Source: Rhodospirillales bacterium
Lineage (GTDB): Bacteria; Pseudomonadota; Alphaproteobacteria; Rhodospirillales; WMHbin7
NCBI GenBank assembly: GCA_016215555.1
Contig: JACRJC010000018.1
Coordinates: forward strand, 78,054 to 142,053
Length of the DNA stretch: 64,000 bases
Direction: 5' to 3'
Shown here: in pieces, positions 46,501-54,723 of the stretch
How the letters are laid out: every line of letters begins with the position of its first letter
Numbering within the stretch: the first letter of the stretch is position 1
The notes under the pieces: generated by a model
What the model saw: the letters and a program-made list of their open reading frames with translations, nothing else
Databases searched by the model: none
What the model was told of the DNA's origin: nothing
Position numbers and translations under genes: made by a program

Positions 46501-49500
46501 GACATCACCGGCAGCAGCTATGACGATTACTTGGATGCCGCCACGCACGACGCGTCGGGCTACAATCAGTTGGAAGGCCGCGGCGGCAACGATGTTCTGA
46601 TCGGCTCTGGCGGCAAGGATTCGGCCTCCTACTACAGCGCCGAGTCTGGCATCATCGTCAATTTCAGCGGCGAAGGATACAACGGCGGGGTTGGCGTCGG
46701 CGTGCTTGCCGACGGCAAGATTTCCGACGGTTTGGGCGGCATCGACACCGTGACCGGCATTTCCGACATCAGAGGCTCGAACTACGCCGACATTTTCCTC
46801 AAAGGCTCGGGCGCCGCCACATTCTACGGCAATGACGGCAATGACCGGTTCGATGTTCAAGACGTTTCGGATCTGTCGAACGCCAATTTCTATGGCGGCG
46901 ACAATGACAGCGCCGGCGACGTTTTGCGGCTGGATGACGGAACCGGGCCGGTGGTTTTGAACTTTAATTCGCCTTCCGTCGCGATCAGCGGCGTCGAAAT
47001 TATCGATCTGCACCAGGATGTCGGCTATACGCTGACGCTGGACGCCAACATGCTGGCCAACAACGACTATACCGGCGACGGTATTGCTGACGGGATGATC
47101 CAGGTCTCGTCCAGCATCGGCATATCGGCCGCGCACGGCGTTACCATCGACGCCTCGGACTTTACCATCGATACGCAAAGCCTGGTCGTCTATGCCACGA
47201 ACTTTGCGGGCGACGACAGCTTCATCGGCGGCGCCGGCAATGACAGTTTCCTTTGCGCCTCCTTCAGCGCCGGCTCGGGGTTCGACTCGATCAATGGCGG
47301 CGGCGGCAATGACAGCCTCAGCTTCTATTATCTGAGCAATGGTGTGTCGGTGAATCTGGCGACCGGATTCGGCTATGAATATGTTGTCGATCACTTTGAG
47401 CAACGCGCCAAATTCACGTCGATCGAGATGGTCACCGGCGGTTCGGGCAACGACACGCTGGTCGGCACGGCTGGCGTCGATAGGCTTTTCGGTGGCGGCG
47501 GCAACGACATCATCATTTCCGGCAAGGGCGCCGACGTCATCAATGGCGGCGATGGCAACGACACCGCCGATTTTTCGGCCAGCGATACCGCTACGGTCGG
47601 CGGCTGGACGGTCAATGGCGAAATCTGGCTGGGTCAGGCCACCCGCACAGATGGCGGCGACACCAGCTCCAGCGCCATCAATTACATTGAAAAGGTGATC
47701 GGCAGCGCGACGGGCATCAACACCGTCACCTTTGCCGATTCGAACGAAGGCGTGACTATCGATCTGGATCTGCAGACCGTGACCAATTCCGGCACCGCCG
47801 TCGGTTACCTCGAGAATTTCACGCATGCCACCGGCAGCGCCTATGACGACAGGTTCGTCATGCAGGACGACAACGATAATTCGATGACCGGCGGCGCCGG
47901 CAACGATGTTTTCGTGGTCAAAGACTATACGATGCTGACGACGGCCACCGGATTCGTCACCACGGTCAGCGGCGGAACCAACGGCGCCGCCAGCGTTTCC
48001 GGCCAGGGCGACGTGCTGCTGCTGAACGACAGCACGCACGACACCATCGCCATCGACTTTGTTAGCGGCACTGTCGACAACTCGTTCAGCGGCATTGAGA
48101 AGATTTCGCTGAACCTGGACAAGGCCTACGAACTGACGCTTAGCCGCGACATGATGCTGACGACCGATTACGACGGCAACCCGATGACCGAGGATTACAC
48201 CCAGGTCGTCAATGCCGCGACAGCGCTGACGCAAGGCGTCACCATCGACGCCGCCGACTATGTCGGCGTCGGCGACCATCTGATCGTCGATGGCGCCAAT
48301 TTCGGCGGCGACGACAGCGTGCTGGGCGGGTCGGGCGCCGACACCATATCCACCGGCGCCGGCAGCGACACCATCCGCGGCGGCGCCGGGGCCGACTCGC
48401 TGTATGGCGGCCTGGGCAGCGACAAATTCATCTTCGACGTTACCCAGGATGCTGGCGTCAAGGTCATCGGCGACCTCGGCATCGGCGATCTCATCGATCT
48501 CGACTTCGCCGTCACCAGCATTATCAATGGGCCAGGAACCCCCGTCGATGGCTACGGCGTCGAGGTCAGCTACGACAGCAACAGCGGCGACACTACGCTG
48601 TATTTCAATTCCCAGTCCGGCCAGGGGCCTGCCGATTACACCGTCACCCTGGCCGATGTGAATCTGGACGCGACCGACTTCACCCTGGCCGGCGGCAACC
48701 TTCTTGTCAGCAGCGCCAACGGCTACCAGGCCGGCGACAACACGATAACGTTGACGGGCGAGCCATCGGATGAAGCAAGCCTGACCGCCGATAACGATGT
48801 CGTTTCGTACCTGACGGCCGGAAGCGCGAACAGCACCCTGACTTTGTACGGTAATGCCGATCTTGGCGACAGCATCGATATGGGTGGTGGTGGTTCCGAC
48901 AAGCTGTATCTGGATACCGACGGCGGAATCAATATGTTGAACATCACCGGCGTCGATTACATTTACGGCGGCGCAAACGGGGACGTCGTCAATCTGACCA
49001 GCGTCACCGAGGGTGCGTCAAATTACCGGACTTATGTCGATCTAGGCGATGGCAACAATGTTCTGAGCATCAATGCCCAAACCTGTTCCGCCGGCTATGG
49101 CGGCGGCTATGTCATCTATAACATCACCGGCGGCACGGGAACCGACGCCGTCAATATCGCCAATGACGGAGCAAGCGCCGCCACCGTGGCCCTAGACGAC
49201 GTTTCGGATGTCGAAGTGCTAACCTTGACCTCGGCCCAGGGCATCACGCTTTCCGTGGCTGATACCGGCAATCTGAACGCGATTGGGGCGATTGTGGGTT
49301 CGGTCGGCACCGATGCCATCGTCGGCGCCACGGACGATGCCTACCAGATCGACCTGACCTCCTCCGCCCTTAGCGGCATCGAGTGGTTGGAGGGCATCAT
49401 CAAGATGACGTCCGATCAGTTCCAAAGCAGCGGCGTCTCGACCCTGGCCGGCGTCTTCTCCGTCACATGGAGCGACGGCAACACGCTTGACTTGGCCAGC

Positions 49501-50727
49501 TATGCAACCAGCGGCGTCACCGGCTGGGCCTTCAGCCTGGGAGCGGCGGCGGGCAATGACGAATTCGACCTGAGCGGCCTTGCCAGCGGCATCAACGTCA
49601 CGTTCAAGGGCGGCACCGTCGATCTGGATCAAAACTATTTGATCGGCGCCGCCACGCTAGGCCTATATGGCACCAGTTCCATCGATGGCGAAGCCACGAC
49701 GCTCGATCTGGGTTCGCACAGCCTGACCATGTCGAATTCCTCGACGCTTAGCTTCAGCTTGCGCGCTACGAATGACGACATCCTGGACACCGCCTCGGAC
49801 ACCATCATCTCGGACAACGCCATCACGCTGAACGGCACGCTTGACCTAAGCCTTTACCACTACGGTTTCACGCAGACCGACTCCATTGTCGATTATTCCA
49901 CTTTCGAGAACATCCTCCAATCCACCAGCAACGGAATCAGCGGCAATTTCGATTACGTCGCCGGGCGCGATTACGGCCAGATCATGGGGGCCGACCCCAG
50001 CTATTATGTCTTCGACGTTTCCACGGCGGCCAACGAAGTCGATGTTTATGTATGGAATGTCGGCAGTGGCGCCAACGACGTCATCGGCACGACTGACGCC
50101 GATGTCTTGTACACCCAGGCCGACAGTTCCGTCTTCAGGCCCAACATCGTCTACGCCCAGGACGGCGACGACGAGATCTATGTCGAGCATAACAACGCCA
50201 TGGTCTTCGGCGGCGATGGCAACGACATCATCTATGTCGATACGGCGGCGCATTTGACCGGCGCGACGGGGGTTCGCGCCATCGATGGCGGCAATGATTG
50301 GAATACGACCGACACCCTCAAGTTCGCGACCGGGTGTTTCACAAGCGATACCTTGGATCTGACCAGCTTCAATGGCAGCAAACTGGAGAATATCGAGGGG
50401 TTGACGCTGGACTCCGACGTTTCCGGAAGCCTGTTGGCCCTGAACGCCGATTTCCTAAAGGCCCTGGAGTCAAGCCAGGATGTCAGTGGCCACGCTGTTG
50501 TCACCATTCTGGGCGGCGATTCTCAATCGCATAATAACATCGTCAATCTGGGGGGGGGCGGTTGGGAGGAAATAGAATCGGGCGCTGCGCATTATGACAG
50601 CTATGTCGATTATACGGCCAGCGGCTACACCATTTATGAACACACGACCGGCGGCAATGTCGATGTGGCCGTCGCCGTCAATGAGGGGGCATCGCTCGGC
50701 ATCTTCAACGTCACGATGAACGCCTGA
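40597..50727 (+). CDS. Giant FecR-LamG-RTX surface or secreted protein
   Basis: The 3376-residue product has no classical signal peptide, as for type I secreted proteins. Order: a family-typical N-terminus (1-145); a FecR domain (about 146-245, IRTPVATIGIRGT); an Ala/Pro/Thr-rich linker (about 450-505); a SdrD-like segment (about 506-555, YLDVNDNEIYDEG); a helical part to about 790; beta repeats and a first RTX block (about 945-1080, NDTFDGGANTDTL); a LamG domain (about 1183-1390); a cadherin-like domain (about 1393-1470); then many RTX calcium-binding repeats (GGxGxDxL type) to about residue 3215. The start is a GTG with AGGAGA 6 bases upstream. A role in adhesion or biofilm is likely by architecture. 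No type I exporter lies in the window. Confidence 0.88.
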   Translation: MLDSAKLATGHGSVQVEGVTAPKQAFVLEKPDLLIDAQPGHGLVVPEGFSITEADYVRMGPDLVLVAPDGTTLLVRGYFTIEDAPDLVGADGALIPGDLALKLAGPLSPGDLAQAGAKTAQQAIGRADTLNGNVTVVHADGTKGVLHKGDPIYQGDILQTEKGGSIGMLFMDGTTMALGGNGRLVLDEMVYDAATQTGKSAFSLVQGSFSFVSGQIAKSAPDAASIRTPVATIGIRGTLGSGGYVPGSGLTVALLPEGSGNGEVVGELVLYNQGGTQTINSPNMGTQIQTQFSAPPPPILLNVGQITANFGQVLQNLASIQGTQSATSVVQIIVQQGQAQNVQPGDINSQAGQVPQNVIIAIQPVSSNPQQEALNKAAQEVIDKLIKSDATIEKALEVGIKEIIKAEEALKKGDKPIEEILKDLKEVKIEKIEKVEHTKEQIVAQSETPVTMPPVTAAPTAAPTLAPTEAPTVEATVAPTVEATVAPTSPPETPAPTTAPEPLSYAGTVVDGYISGATVYLDVNDNEIYDEGVDPSATTAPDGSYTFSTTETSGTVYVYGGTDMSTNLALTGTLKAPLGSDVVTPLTTLVSAMMESGGLSKEAAVTQVAAMLGIPAGTDLLNTDPVADASANPDLLKASMMVQSMVVMAANLLQGAGAPSAGAAAETVFATLATQLQNAYDLAPGTPVDFTTNNIAITALVVNAAAALPTPILTNTGNLANVLADAATAMVEFNALIDAASGADLVEEASNAARAAQEQGAAALKSSGGSGTPPSITPSDLVGNTFMMHAGATDTISVDGASAETIALVGAAETGDTVTDTTGGDAILKLDNAVNTLTVSNLYSVHLNPDSGGKAQNLSLSNVASVMGTTGDDVLQISGTTAQLAGLDVYLEGGNDTLTLSNVGGAMHLSGGGGLSDTLVFNTSANMTLSLTSGTINDGGNGATMSGFENLTTGSGNDILTGNASDNLLQGGSGDDTFFGGLGNDTFDGGANTDTLSYILYGAGLTIDLAGGEADDGTGADIISNIENVIGTNQGDSIIGSSGANSLDGGLGGDTFAGGAGDDILTGGDGLDQFHFTASTDSGTKTITDFQLGEVIHFTDFDIANIADGCNSDVPANGVNVHYSLADNATTLYFNKDATLGGADYTITLEGVHLTSNDLTTMNGDLVYDRAPVVTAEVPDMAALTFDGGDFITLSGAKMFSGADDFTISMWIKPTGDGGLLYRQTGGYVSPDAHGHLGISTSVDANGKLSFGLDDFTANGWDTLYSSNGAVTLDEWSHVTFVKDGSTARIYVNGIEVASDAIGANQLAAQIGDWAAYFGGNNAGDYNGQLDSLVVYSTALDQSGVAGLMAGNPASGDAFLEELYDFDTTDGTTYADSSGNGRHLSLSGATAPTVTTSGLVSGQITATDATPGDTLTFALLTDATYGSLDLNSSTGAYTYTPSYPWSADSFEVSVTDSYGVARTISVAIPGLGTVGDDNITGTSGNDLVNGGLGEDYITGEGGDDTLAGGGGRDWIEGGEGNDTYVLNGLAGDGNTIYIADAGGDADILEYDLEGTYSIERGITNISREGNSLVFDLSQNYTGSTYDAGQVKILGQFGGTGGAVEYITDGSGESIYLATETVEGDEGTTLVGSAGQDMLVGKDEAVLEGYDGEDMFFAVSGQTIVGGDGADTAAFWNFGQGVTATLDSAGDAEIVWSGYCDAYTVYLQGVENIDGSFTGDNELTGNDSSNRFSGHGYNNTFDGGEGTDSVDYSSHYVSDNTTGISVDLGITDGNGYSSLTHNGYTDKLRNIENIEGSDYNDVITGDDVLTGNGNRISGGKGNDDLDGGDGTNDTVDFSDDVAGVTVNLGSGYSGIVTATGNTAIDGWGGADSVTGFEAVSGSDYNDILVGYDDGSTRFMPGRGDDLVIGRGSHDEVEYYDSTDSAKDNYGLGGITVYLNNSGYAYADAAGTDIFIADPWGGQDRLYGIADITGSSYDDYLDAATHDASGYNQLEGRGGNDVLIGSGGKDSASYYSAESGIIVNFSGEGYNGGVGVGVLADGKISDGLGGIDTVTGISDIRGSNYADIFLKGSGAATFYGNDGNDRFDVQDVSDLSNANFYGGDNDSAGDVLRLDDGTGPVVLNFNSPSVAISGVEIIDLHQDVGYTLTLDANMLANNDYTGDGIADGMIQVSSSIGISAAHGVTIDASDFTIDTQSLVVYATNFAGDDSFIGGAGNDSFLCASFSAGSGFDSINGGGGNDSLSFYYLSNGVSVNLATGFGYEYVVDHFEQRAKFTSIEMVTGGSGNDTLVGTAGVDRLFGGGGNDIIISGKGADVINGGDGNDTADFSASDTATVGGWTVNGEIWLGQATRTDGGDTSSSAINYIEKVIGSATGINTVTFADSNEGVTIDLDLQTVTNSGTAVGYLENFTHATGSAYDDRFVMQDDNDNSMTGGAGNDVFVVKDYTMLTTATGFVTTVSGGTNGAASVSGQGDVLLLNDSTHDTIAIDFVSGTVDNSFSGIEKISLNLDKAYELTLSRDMMLTTDYDGNPMTEDYTQVVNAATALTQGVTIDAADYVGVGDHLIVDGANFGGDDSVLGGSGADTISTGAGSDTIRGGAGADSLYGGLGSDKFIFDVTQDAGVKVIGDLGIGDLIDLDFAVTSIINGPGTPVDGYGVEVSYDSNSGDTTLYFNSQSGQGPADYTVTLADVNLDATDFTLAGGNLLVSSANGYQAGDNTITLTGEPSDEASLTADNDVVSYLTAGSANSTLTLYGNADLGDSIDMGGGGSDKLYLDTDGGINMLNITGVDYIYGGANGDVVNLTSVTEGASNYRTYVDLGDGNNVLSINAQTCSAGYGGGYVIYNITGGTGTDAVNIANDGASAATVALDDVSDVEVLTLTSAQGITLSVADTGNLNAIGAIVGSVGTDAIVGATDDAYQIDLTSSALSGIEWLEGIIKMTSDQFQSSGVSTLAGVFSVTWSDGNTLDLASYATSGVTGWAFSLGAAAGNDEFDLSGLASGINVTFKGGTVDLDQNYLIGAATLGLYGTSSIDGEATTLDLGSHSLTMSNSSTLSFSLRATNDDILDTASDTIISDNAITLNGTLDLSLYHYGFTQTDSIVDYSTFENILQSTSNGISGNFDYVAGRDYGQIMGADPSYYVFDVSTAANEVDVYVWNVGSGANDVIGTTDADVLYTQADSSVFRPNIVYAQDGDDEIYVEHNNAMVFGGDGNDIIYVDTAAHLTGATGVRAIDGGNDWNTTDTLKFATGCFTSDTLDLTSFNGSKLENIEGLTLDSDVSGSLLALNADFLKALESSQDVSGHAVVTILGGDSQSHNNIVNLGGGGWEEIESGAAHYDSYVDYTASGYTIYEHTTGGNVDVAVAVNEGASLGIFNVTMNA

Positions 50728-51391
50728 AGCATGGCCAAGACTTAAGCAGCCCCGAGGGAAGGGGAGACCACAGGCCGACCGGAAGACCGGCCGCCCTTAA
50801 ATGGGCGGCCAACCATTCGTTGCAGGTGGTGATGGGGCTGTAATTTCCCTTCGCTTCGTAGAAGGCATCGGAATGACCGAAGCCCTTTCCCGCGATAAGC
50901 AACGATTTTCCGGTCTCGTCTCGCCGCAGCGCCGCTTGAACGCCAGCAGTCAGGCTTCGATAGGCCTCCGGGGAGATTCGAAGACGGCGCGTATCCGGCC
51001 CCTGCGGCATTCCCGGCAAATGCATGGCATGCAGAACGGCGGAACCGCGCCCCAGCAACGCATTCAGCGCCGTCCTTGGCTTCAGGTCGCGCAGGCTGGG
51101 CGTTTCCAGATAGAAATCGCGGTCGCCCCAGCCGATAGCGATATGCGTGGAGACGAAGGGTACGGCGATGTCGGCGGGCGGGAAATCGGCGCGCCAATCG
51201 ATGCCGCCTGCCTCAACCGGCAACACCAGATCGACATGCCAGCCGTTGGTGACCAGCGCGATTTCCACGCCCGAAGGCCCGGGGTCGGCATAAGGCGGAT
51301 GAGCGGGTATGGCGCCCAGCAACAGGGCCAGACCGGGCCAGGCGCCCAGCAGCAGGGTGGCAAGCAGGAACCAGCGCCTACAGATTTTCAT
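50711..51391 (-). CDS. TIGR02117/DUF2459 family protein
   Basis: This 226-residue protein has an N-terminal signal or anchor (RRWFLLATLLLGAWPGLALL). The DUF2459 core has NGWHVDLVLPVEAGGIDW, then VSTHIAIGWGDRDFYLETPS, then FGHSDAFYEAKGNYSPITTC followed by NEW. The block with Cys and Asn-Glu-Trp near the C-terminus suggests a papain-like hydrolase fold. Function is unknown in the family. Its last 17 bases overlap the end of the giant FecR/RTX gene on the other strand. Confidence 0.85.
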   Translation of the reverse strand: MKICRRWFLLATLLLGAWPGLALLLGAIPAHPPYADPGPSGVEIALVTNGWHVDLVLPVEAGGIDWRADFPPADIAVPFVSTHIAIGWGDRDFYLETPSLRDLKPRTALNALLGRGSAVLHAMHLPGMPQGPDTRRLRISPEAYRSLTAGVQAALRRDETGKSLLIAGKGFGHSDAFYEAKGNYSPITTCNEWLAAHLRAAGLPVGLWSPLPSGLLKSWPCFRRSS

Positions 51392-51420
51392 CCTCTGCTG
51401 TCCAATATATTCTCGAGTGA

Positions 51421-51516
51421 CCTCACCCTGAGGAAGCCGCGTAGCGGCTGTCTCGAAGGGAGAGGCGACGGGTTTTTCATCCTTCGAGACAGGCCTTCGG
51501 CCCCCTCAGGATGAGG
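51421..51516. repeat. Second pair of inverted intergenic palindromic repeats
   Basis: The left unit (51421-51459) runs from CCTCACCCTGAGGAAGCCGC to TCTCGAAGG. The right unit (51479-51516) runs ATCCTTCGAGACAGGCC to CTCAGGATGAGG in the opposite direction. They belong to the same family as 19501-19614. The pair fills most of the 150 bp between the DUF2459 start and the HDAC-family stop. Confidence 0.8.
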
Positions 51517-51544
51517 CAAAAAAACAGACCTGACCCCGCCATCT

Positions 51545-52474
51545 CTATCCGACCAGCAAAGCCCGCACATGATGGGTGGTGCAGACCATCAGCGCCGCCA
51601 GATCATAGCCGCCTTCCAGAACCGACACCACGCGATGGTCGCAGACGCGCCCAGCCACGGCCAGGATCTCGCGCGTCGCCCAGCCGAAATCCTCGGCTTC
51701 CAGCTTCAGATTGGCGATGGGGTCGGCCACATGGGCGTCGAAACCGGCGGAAATCAGAATCAGCTCGGGCTTGAATTCCTCCAGCCTGGGCAGGATGCGG
51801 CTTGAGAAGGCGGCGCGAAAGCCCGCACCGTCGGTGCCGGGCGGCAGCGGCACATTCACCACATTGCCGGCCACGCCGGTCTCGTCGGCCCAGCCGGTGC
51901 CTGGATACAAAGGCGATTGGTGGGTGCTGGCATAGAAAAAGTCGGGATCGTCTTCCATCAGATGCTGGGTGCCGTTGCCGTGATGGACGTCCCAATCCAC
52001 CACCGCGACGCGCCTAAGATTGTGGTCCGCCCGGGCGTGATAGGCCCCCACCACCACATTGTTGAAGAAGCAGAATCCCATCGCCTGATGCAGTTCGGCA
52101 TGATGGCCGGGCGGGCGGACGGCGCAAAAGGCGTTCCTGGTCTTGCCTGCCATCACATCGTCGATGGCCAGACAGACGGCGCCGGCGGCGCGCAGGGCGG
52201 CCTCGCCGGTGTAGGGCGACAGAAACGTGTCGCCATCGATGGTGGCCTGGCCCTCATGCGGCACCGAGGACAGGATATGCTCGATATGCGACATCGGATG
52301 GACGCGCGACAATTGTTCCATGGTGGCGTGCGGCGCTTCCTCGCGGGCCAGGAAATGGAACTCCTCGGCTTCCAGCGCCGCCAGCACCACCTTCAGCCGC
52401 TCGGGACATTCCGGATGATGGGGGCCGGGATCATGTTCGATGAAAACGGGATGGGTGATGAGCAATGTCGGCAT
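51545..52474 (-). CDS. Histone deacetylase family protein (acetoin utilization/acetylpolyamine hydrolase type)
   Basis: This 309-residue zinc hydrolase of the bacterial HDAC family removes acetyl groups from polyamines, acetoin-related or other small amides. Catalytic parts are RPPGHHAELHQAMGFCFFNN (double histidine), VVDWDVHHGNGTQ (zinc ligands Asp and His), ISAGFDAHVADP (third ligand Asp) and VLEGGYDLAAL. The frame is open from 52576, but that stretch is the inverted repeat. The ATG at 52474 gives the family start. The substrate cannot be told. Confidence 0.93.
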   Translation of the reverse strand: MPTLLITHPVFIEHDPGPHHPECPERLKVVLAALEAEEFHFLAREEAPHATMEQLSRVHPMSHIEHILSSVPHEGQATIDGDTFLSPYTGEAALRAAGAVCLAIDDVMAGKTRNAFCAVRPPGHHAELHQAMGFCFFNNVVVGAYHARADHNLRRVAVVDWDVHHGNGTQHLMEDDPDFFYASTHQSPLYPGTGWADETGVAGNVVNVPLPPGTDGAGFRAAFSSRILPRLEEFKPELILISAGFDAHVADPIANLKLEAEDFGWATREILAVAGRVCDHRVVSVLEGGYDLAALMVCTTHHVRALLVG

Positions 52475-52500
52475 GTCGATTCCTGATGAAGCTTCATAAA

Positions 52501-52570
52501 AACCACCAAGACACCAAGGCACCAAGGAATTGGAAGTCGATCTTCTTGGTGTCTTCGTGCCTTGGTGGTT
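52501..52570. repeat. Long inverted repeat of ACCACCAAG type
   Basis: AACCACCAAGACACCAAGGC (from 52501) faces its near-exact inverse (52546-52570), pairing over about 25 bp with three mismatches. It lies between the aroC stop and the HDAC start. Similar ACCAAG-rich inverted repeats are common in unrelated bacterial genomes. It could form a hairpin in the aroC-HDAC transcript. Confidence 0.75.
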
Positions 52571-52576
52571 ATTCAA

Positions 52577-53671
52577 TCACTTTGTTAAGGTTCCGCACTG
52601 GCCGCGCTGGCGCAGCAGATGGTCGGCCAGGGTCAGGGCCAGCATGGCCTCGGCCACCGGCACGGCGCGGATGCCGACGCAAGGGTCGTGGCGGCCCTTG
52701 GTCACGATCTCGACCTCGTTGCCGTGGATGTCGATGCTTTTCCTGGGAGTTAGAATGGAACTGGTCGGCTTCAAGGCCAGGCGGACGACAATATTCTGGC
52801 CGGTCGAAATGCCGCCCAGGATGCCGCCCGCCTGATTGCTAAGAAAAACCGGCTTGCCCTTTTTGATGCGCATCTCGTCGGCGTTTTCCTCGCCGCTCAG
52901 GGCGGCGGCGGCGAAACCGGCGCCGATTTCCACGCCCTTGACGGCGTTGATGCTCATCATCGCCTTGGCGAGGTCGGCATCCAGCTTGTCATAGACCGGC
53001 TCGCCCAGGCCGGCGGGCACGTTCACGGCTTCCACTTCGACCACGGCGCCGATGCTGGAACCCTTCTTTCGGATTTTCGCCAGATCCTCGTCCCAGAGCG
53101 CGGCCGTTATGGCGTCGGGACAGAACAGCGGATTGCGGCCCACTTCCTTCCAGTCGAAGCGGTCGCGGTCGATGGCGCGGCCGCCGATCTGCACCAAGGC
53201 GCCCCGGATGATAACACCCTTGGGGACAAGAGCGTTCAGCACCAGTCTGGCGATGGCGCCGCCCGCCACCCGAACGGCGGTTTCGCGGGCCGAGGCGCGC
53301 CCGCCGCCCCTGGGGTCGCGTAGCCCGTATTTGCGCCAATAGGCATAGTCGGCATGGCCAGGGCGAAATTGTTCGGCGATGGCTCCGTAATCCTTCGAGC
53401 GCTGGTCGGTATTCTCGATCAGGAAACCGATGGGGGTGCCGGTGGTCTTGCCCTCGTACAGGCCCGACAGCAGGCGGATCAGATCGGCCTCGCGGCGCTG
53501 AGTGACATGCTTGGACTGCCCGGGCTTGCGGGCGTCGAGATAGGGCTGGATGTCGGCCTCAGTCAGCGGGATGCCGGGCGGGCAGCCATCGATCACGCCG
53601 CCGATGGCCGGCCCATGGCTTTCGCCGAAGCTGGTCAGGCAAAACAGGTCGCCGATGCCGTTGCCCGCCAT
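52577..53671 (-). CDS. aroC: Chorismate synthase
   Basis: AroC converts EPSP to chorismate, the last step of the shikimate pathway, using reduced FMN. The 364-residue product has the signatures [38 protein letters not shown] and [20 protein letters not shown], then [18 protein letters not shown]. It overlaps nothing and ends 1 base before fabI begins its stop codon region, so the two genes are adjacent on one strand and probably co-transcribed. Confidence 0.97.
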   Translation of the reverse strand: MAGNGIGDLFCLTSFGESHGPAIGGVIDGCPPGIPLTEADIQPYLDARKPGQSKHVTQRREADLIRLLSGLYEGKTTGTPIGFLIENTDQRSKDYGAIAEQFRPGHADYAYWRKYGLRDPRGGGRASARETAVRVAGGAIARLVLNALVPKGVIIRGALVQIGGRAIDRDRFDWKEVGRNPLFCPDAITAALWDEDLAKIRKKGSSIGAVVEVEAVNVPAGLGEPVYDKLDADLAKAMMSINAVKGVEIGAGFAAAALSGEENADEMRIKKGKPVFLSNQAGGILGGISTGQNIVVRLALKPTSSILTPRKSIDIHGNEVEIVTKGRHDPCVGIRAVPVAEAMLALTLADHLLRQRGQCGTLTK

Positions 53672-53672
53672 A

Positions 53673-54509
53673 TCAGCCTTTCTTGAAGCTGTTCAGCAGC
53701 TCGGCCACATGCGGCGCCGAATCGACCGCCACCATGCCCACCGTGTGATAGCCGGAATCGACATGCAGCACTTCGCCGGTGACGCCCGAGCTGAGGTCGG
53801 AGAGCAGATAGAGGGCGGAATTGCCGACCTCGTCGATGCTGACATTGCGCTTCAAAGGGGCGTTCAATTCGTTCCAGCGCAAGATGAAGCGGAAATCGCC
53901 GATCCCCGAGGCGGCCAGGGTCTTGATCGGCCCCGCCGAAATGGCGTTGACGCGGATGCCGTCGCCGCCCATGTCGGCGGCCAGATAGCGCACGCTGGAT
54001 TCCAGCGCCGCCTTGGCGATGCCCATGACATTGTAATGCGGCATCACCTGCTCGGCGCCGTAATAGGACAAAGTCAGCAGGCTGCCGCCCCGCTTCATCA
54101 GGGGATAGGCGCGCTTGGCCACCGCCGTGAACGAGAAGCATGACACATTCATGGTCAGGGCGAAATTCTCGTAGGTGGTGTCGAGATATTTGCCCTTGAG
54201 CTGGTTCTTGTCGGAATAGCCGATGGCGTGGACCACGAAATCCAGCCCGCCCCAGCGTTCCTTCAGATCGTCGAAGACCTTGTCCAGACTGTCGAAATCG
54301 GTGACGTCGCAGGGCAGCAGGACGGGCACGCCCAATTCCTCGGCCAAGGGCCGCACGCGCTTTTCCAGCGCCTCGCCCTGATAGGTGAAGGCCAACTCGG
54401 CGCCCTGGCGGGCGACGGCCTGGGCAATTCCCCAAGCGATCGAGCGGTCGTTGGCGACACCCATGATCAGGCCGCGCTTACCGGCCATTAAACCCAAGCC
54501 TTCGGACAT
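53673..54509 (-). CDS. fabI: Enoyl-[acyl-carrier-protein] reductase (NADH)
   Basis: FabI completes each cycle of fatty acid elongation. The 278-residue product has the nucleotide-binding segment [20 protein letters not shown]. The FabI active-site pattern Tyr-x6-Tyr-x6-Lys lies in [20 protein letters not shown]. The [16 protein letters not shown] loop closes over substrate and triclosan. The frame is open to 54623, but the ATG at 54509 gives the usual length. It is the first gene of a fabI-aroC pair. Confidence 0.96.
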   Translation of the reverse strand: MSEGLGLMAGKRGLIMGVANDRSIAWGIAQAVARQGAELAFTYQGEALEKRVRPLAEELGVPVLLPCDVTDFDSLDKVFDDLKERWGGLDFVVHAIGYSDKNQLKGKYLDTTYENFALTMNVSCFSFTAVAKRAYPLMKRGGSLLTLSYYGAEQVMPHYNVMGIAKAALESSVRYLAADMGGDGIRVNAISAGPIKTLAASGIGDFRFILRWNELNAPLKRNVSIDEVGNSALYLLSDLSSGVTGEVLHVDSGYHTVGMVAVDSAPHVAELLNSFKKG

Positions 54510-54627
54510 GAAACCCCCGGACGGTGACAAACTTGAGACCATCCTAGCCAAATGTTGCGGTGCAGGCAAAGCCCGATCCCATATCATGGCCGATTGTGAA
54601 TAAGTTTTAGGGGGGACCGCCACCCTC

Positions 54628-54656
54628 TTGACACTCGCCAGCCAGGGGCCTAAGGT
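54628..54656 (+). promoter_or_regulatory. Promoter of ptsN
   Basis: TTGACA (54628-54633) and TAAGGT (54651-54656) are separated by 17 bases. They lie about 65 bases before the ptsN ATG. The -35 box is perfect and the -10 box weaker. Confidence 0.55.
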
Positions 54657-54723
54657 CCGGCGCTTCGCGGGGCTGCGGCCAAGGCCGGGCCCGATTTTGG
54701 GGTGTATCCAAACTTAGGATCTC

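Noticed and set aside
45682..48279. An 865-codon open frame on the minus strand within the giant gene
   Set aside because: It arises from the regular codon pattern of the RTX repeats (Gly-Asp-rich) read backwards as Val/Ile/Ala-rich sequence. There is no start signal or domain.
43440..48430. Possible tandem DNA repeat array or CRISPR inside the giant gene
   Set aside because: The periodicity is at the protein level (RTX nonapeptides) with varied DNA. There are no identical direct repeats with spacers.
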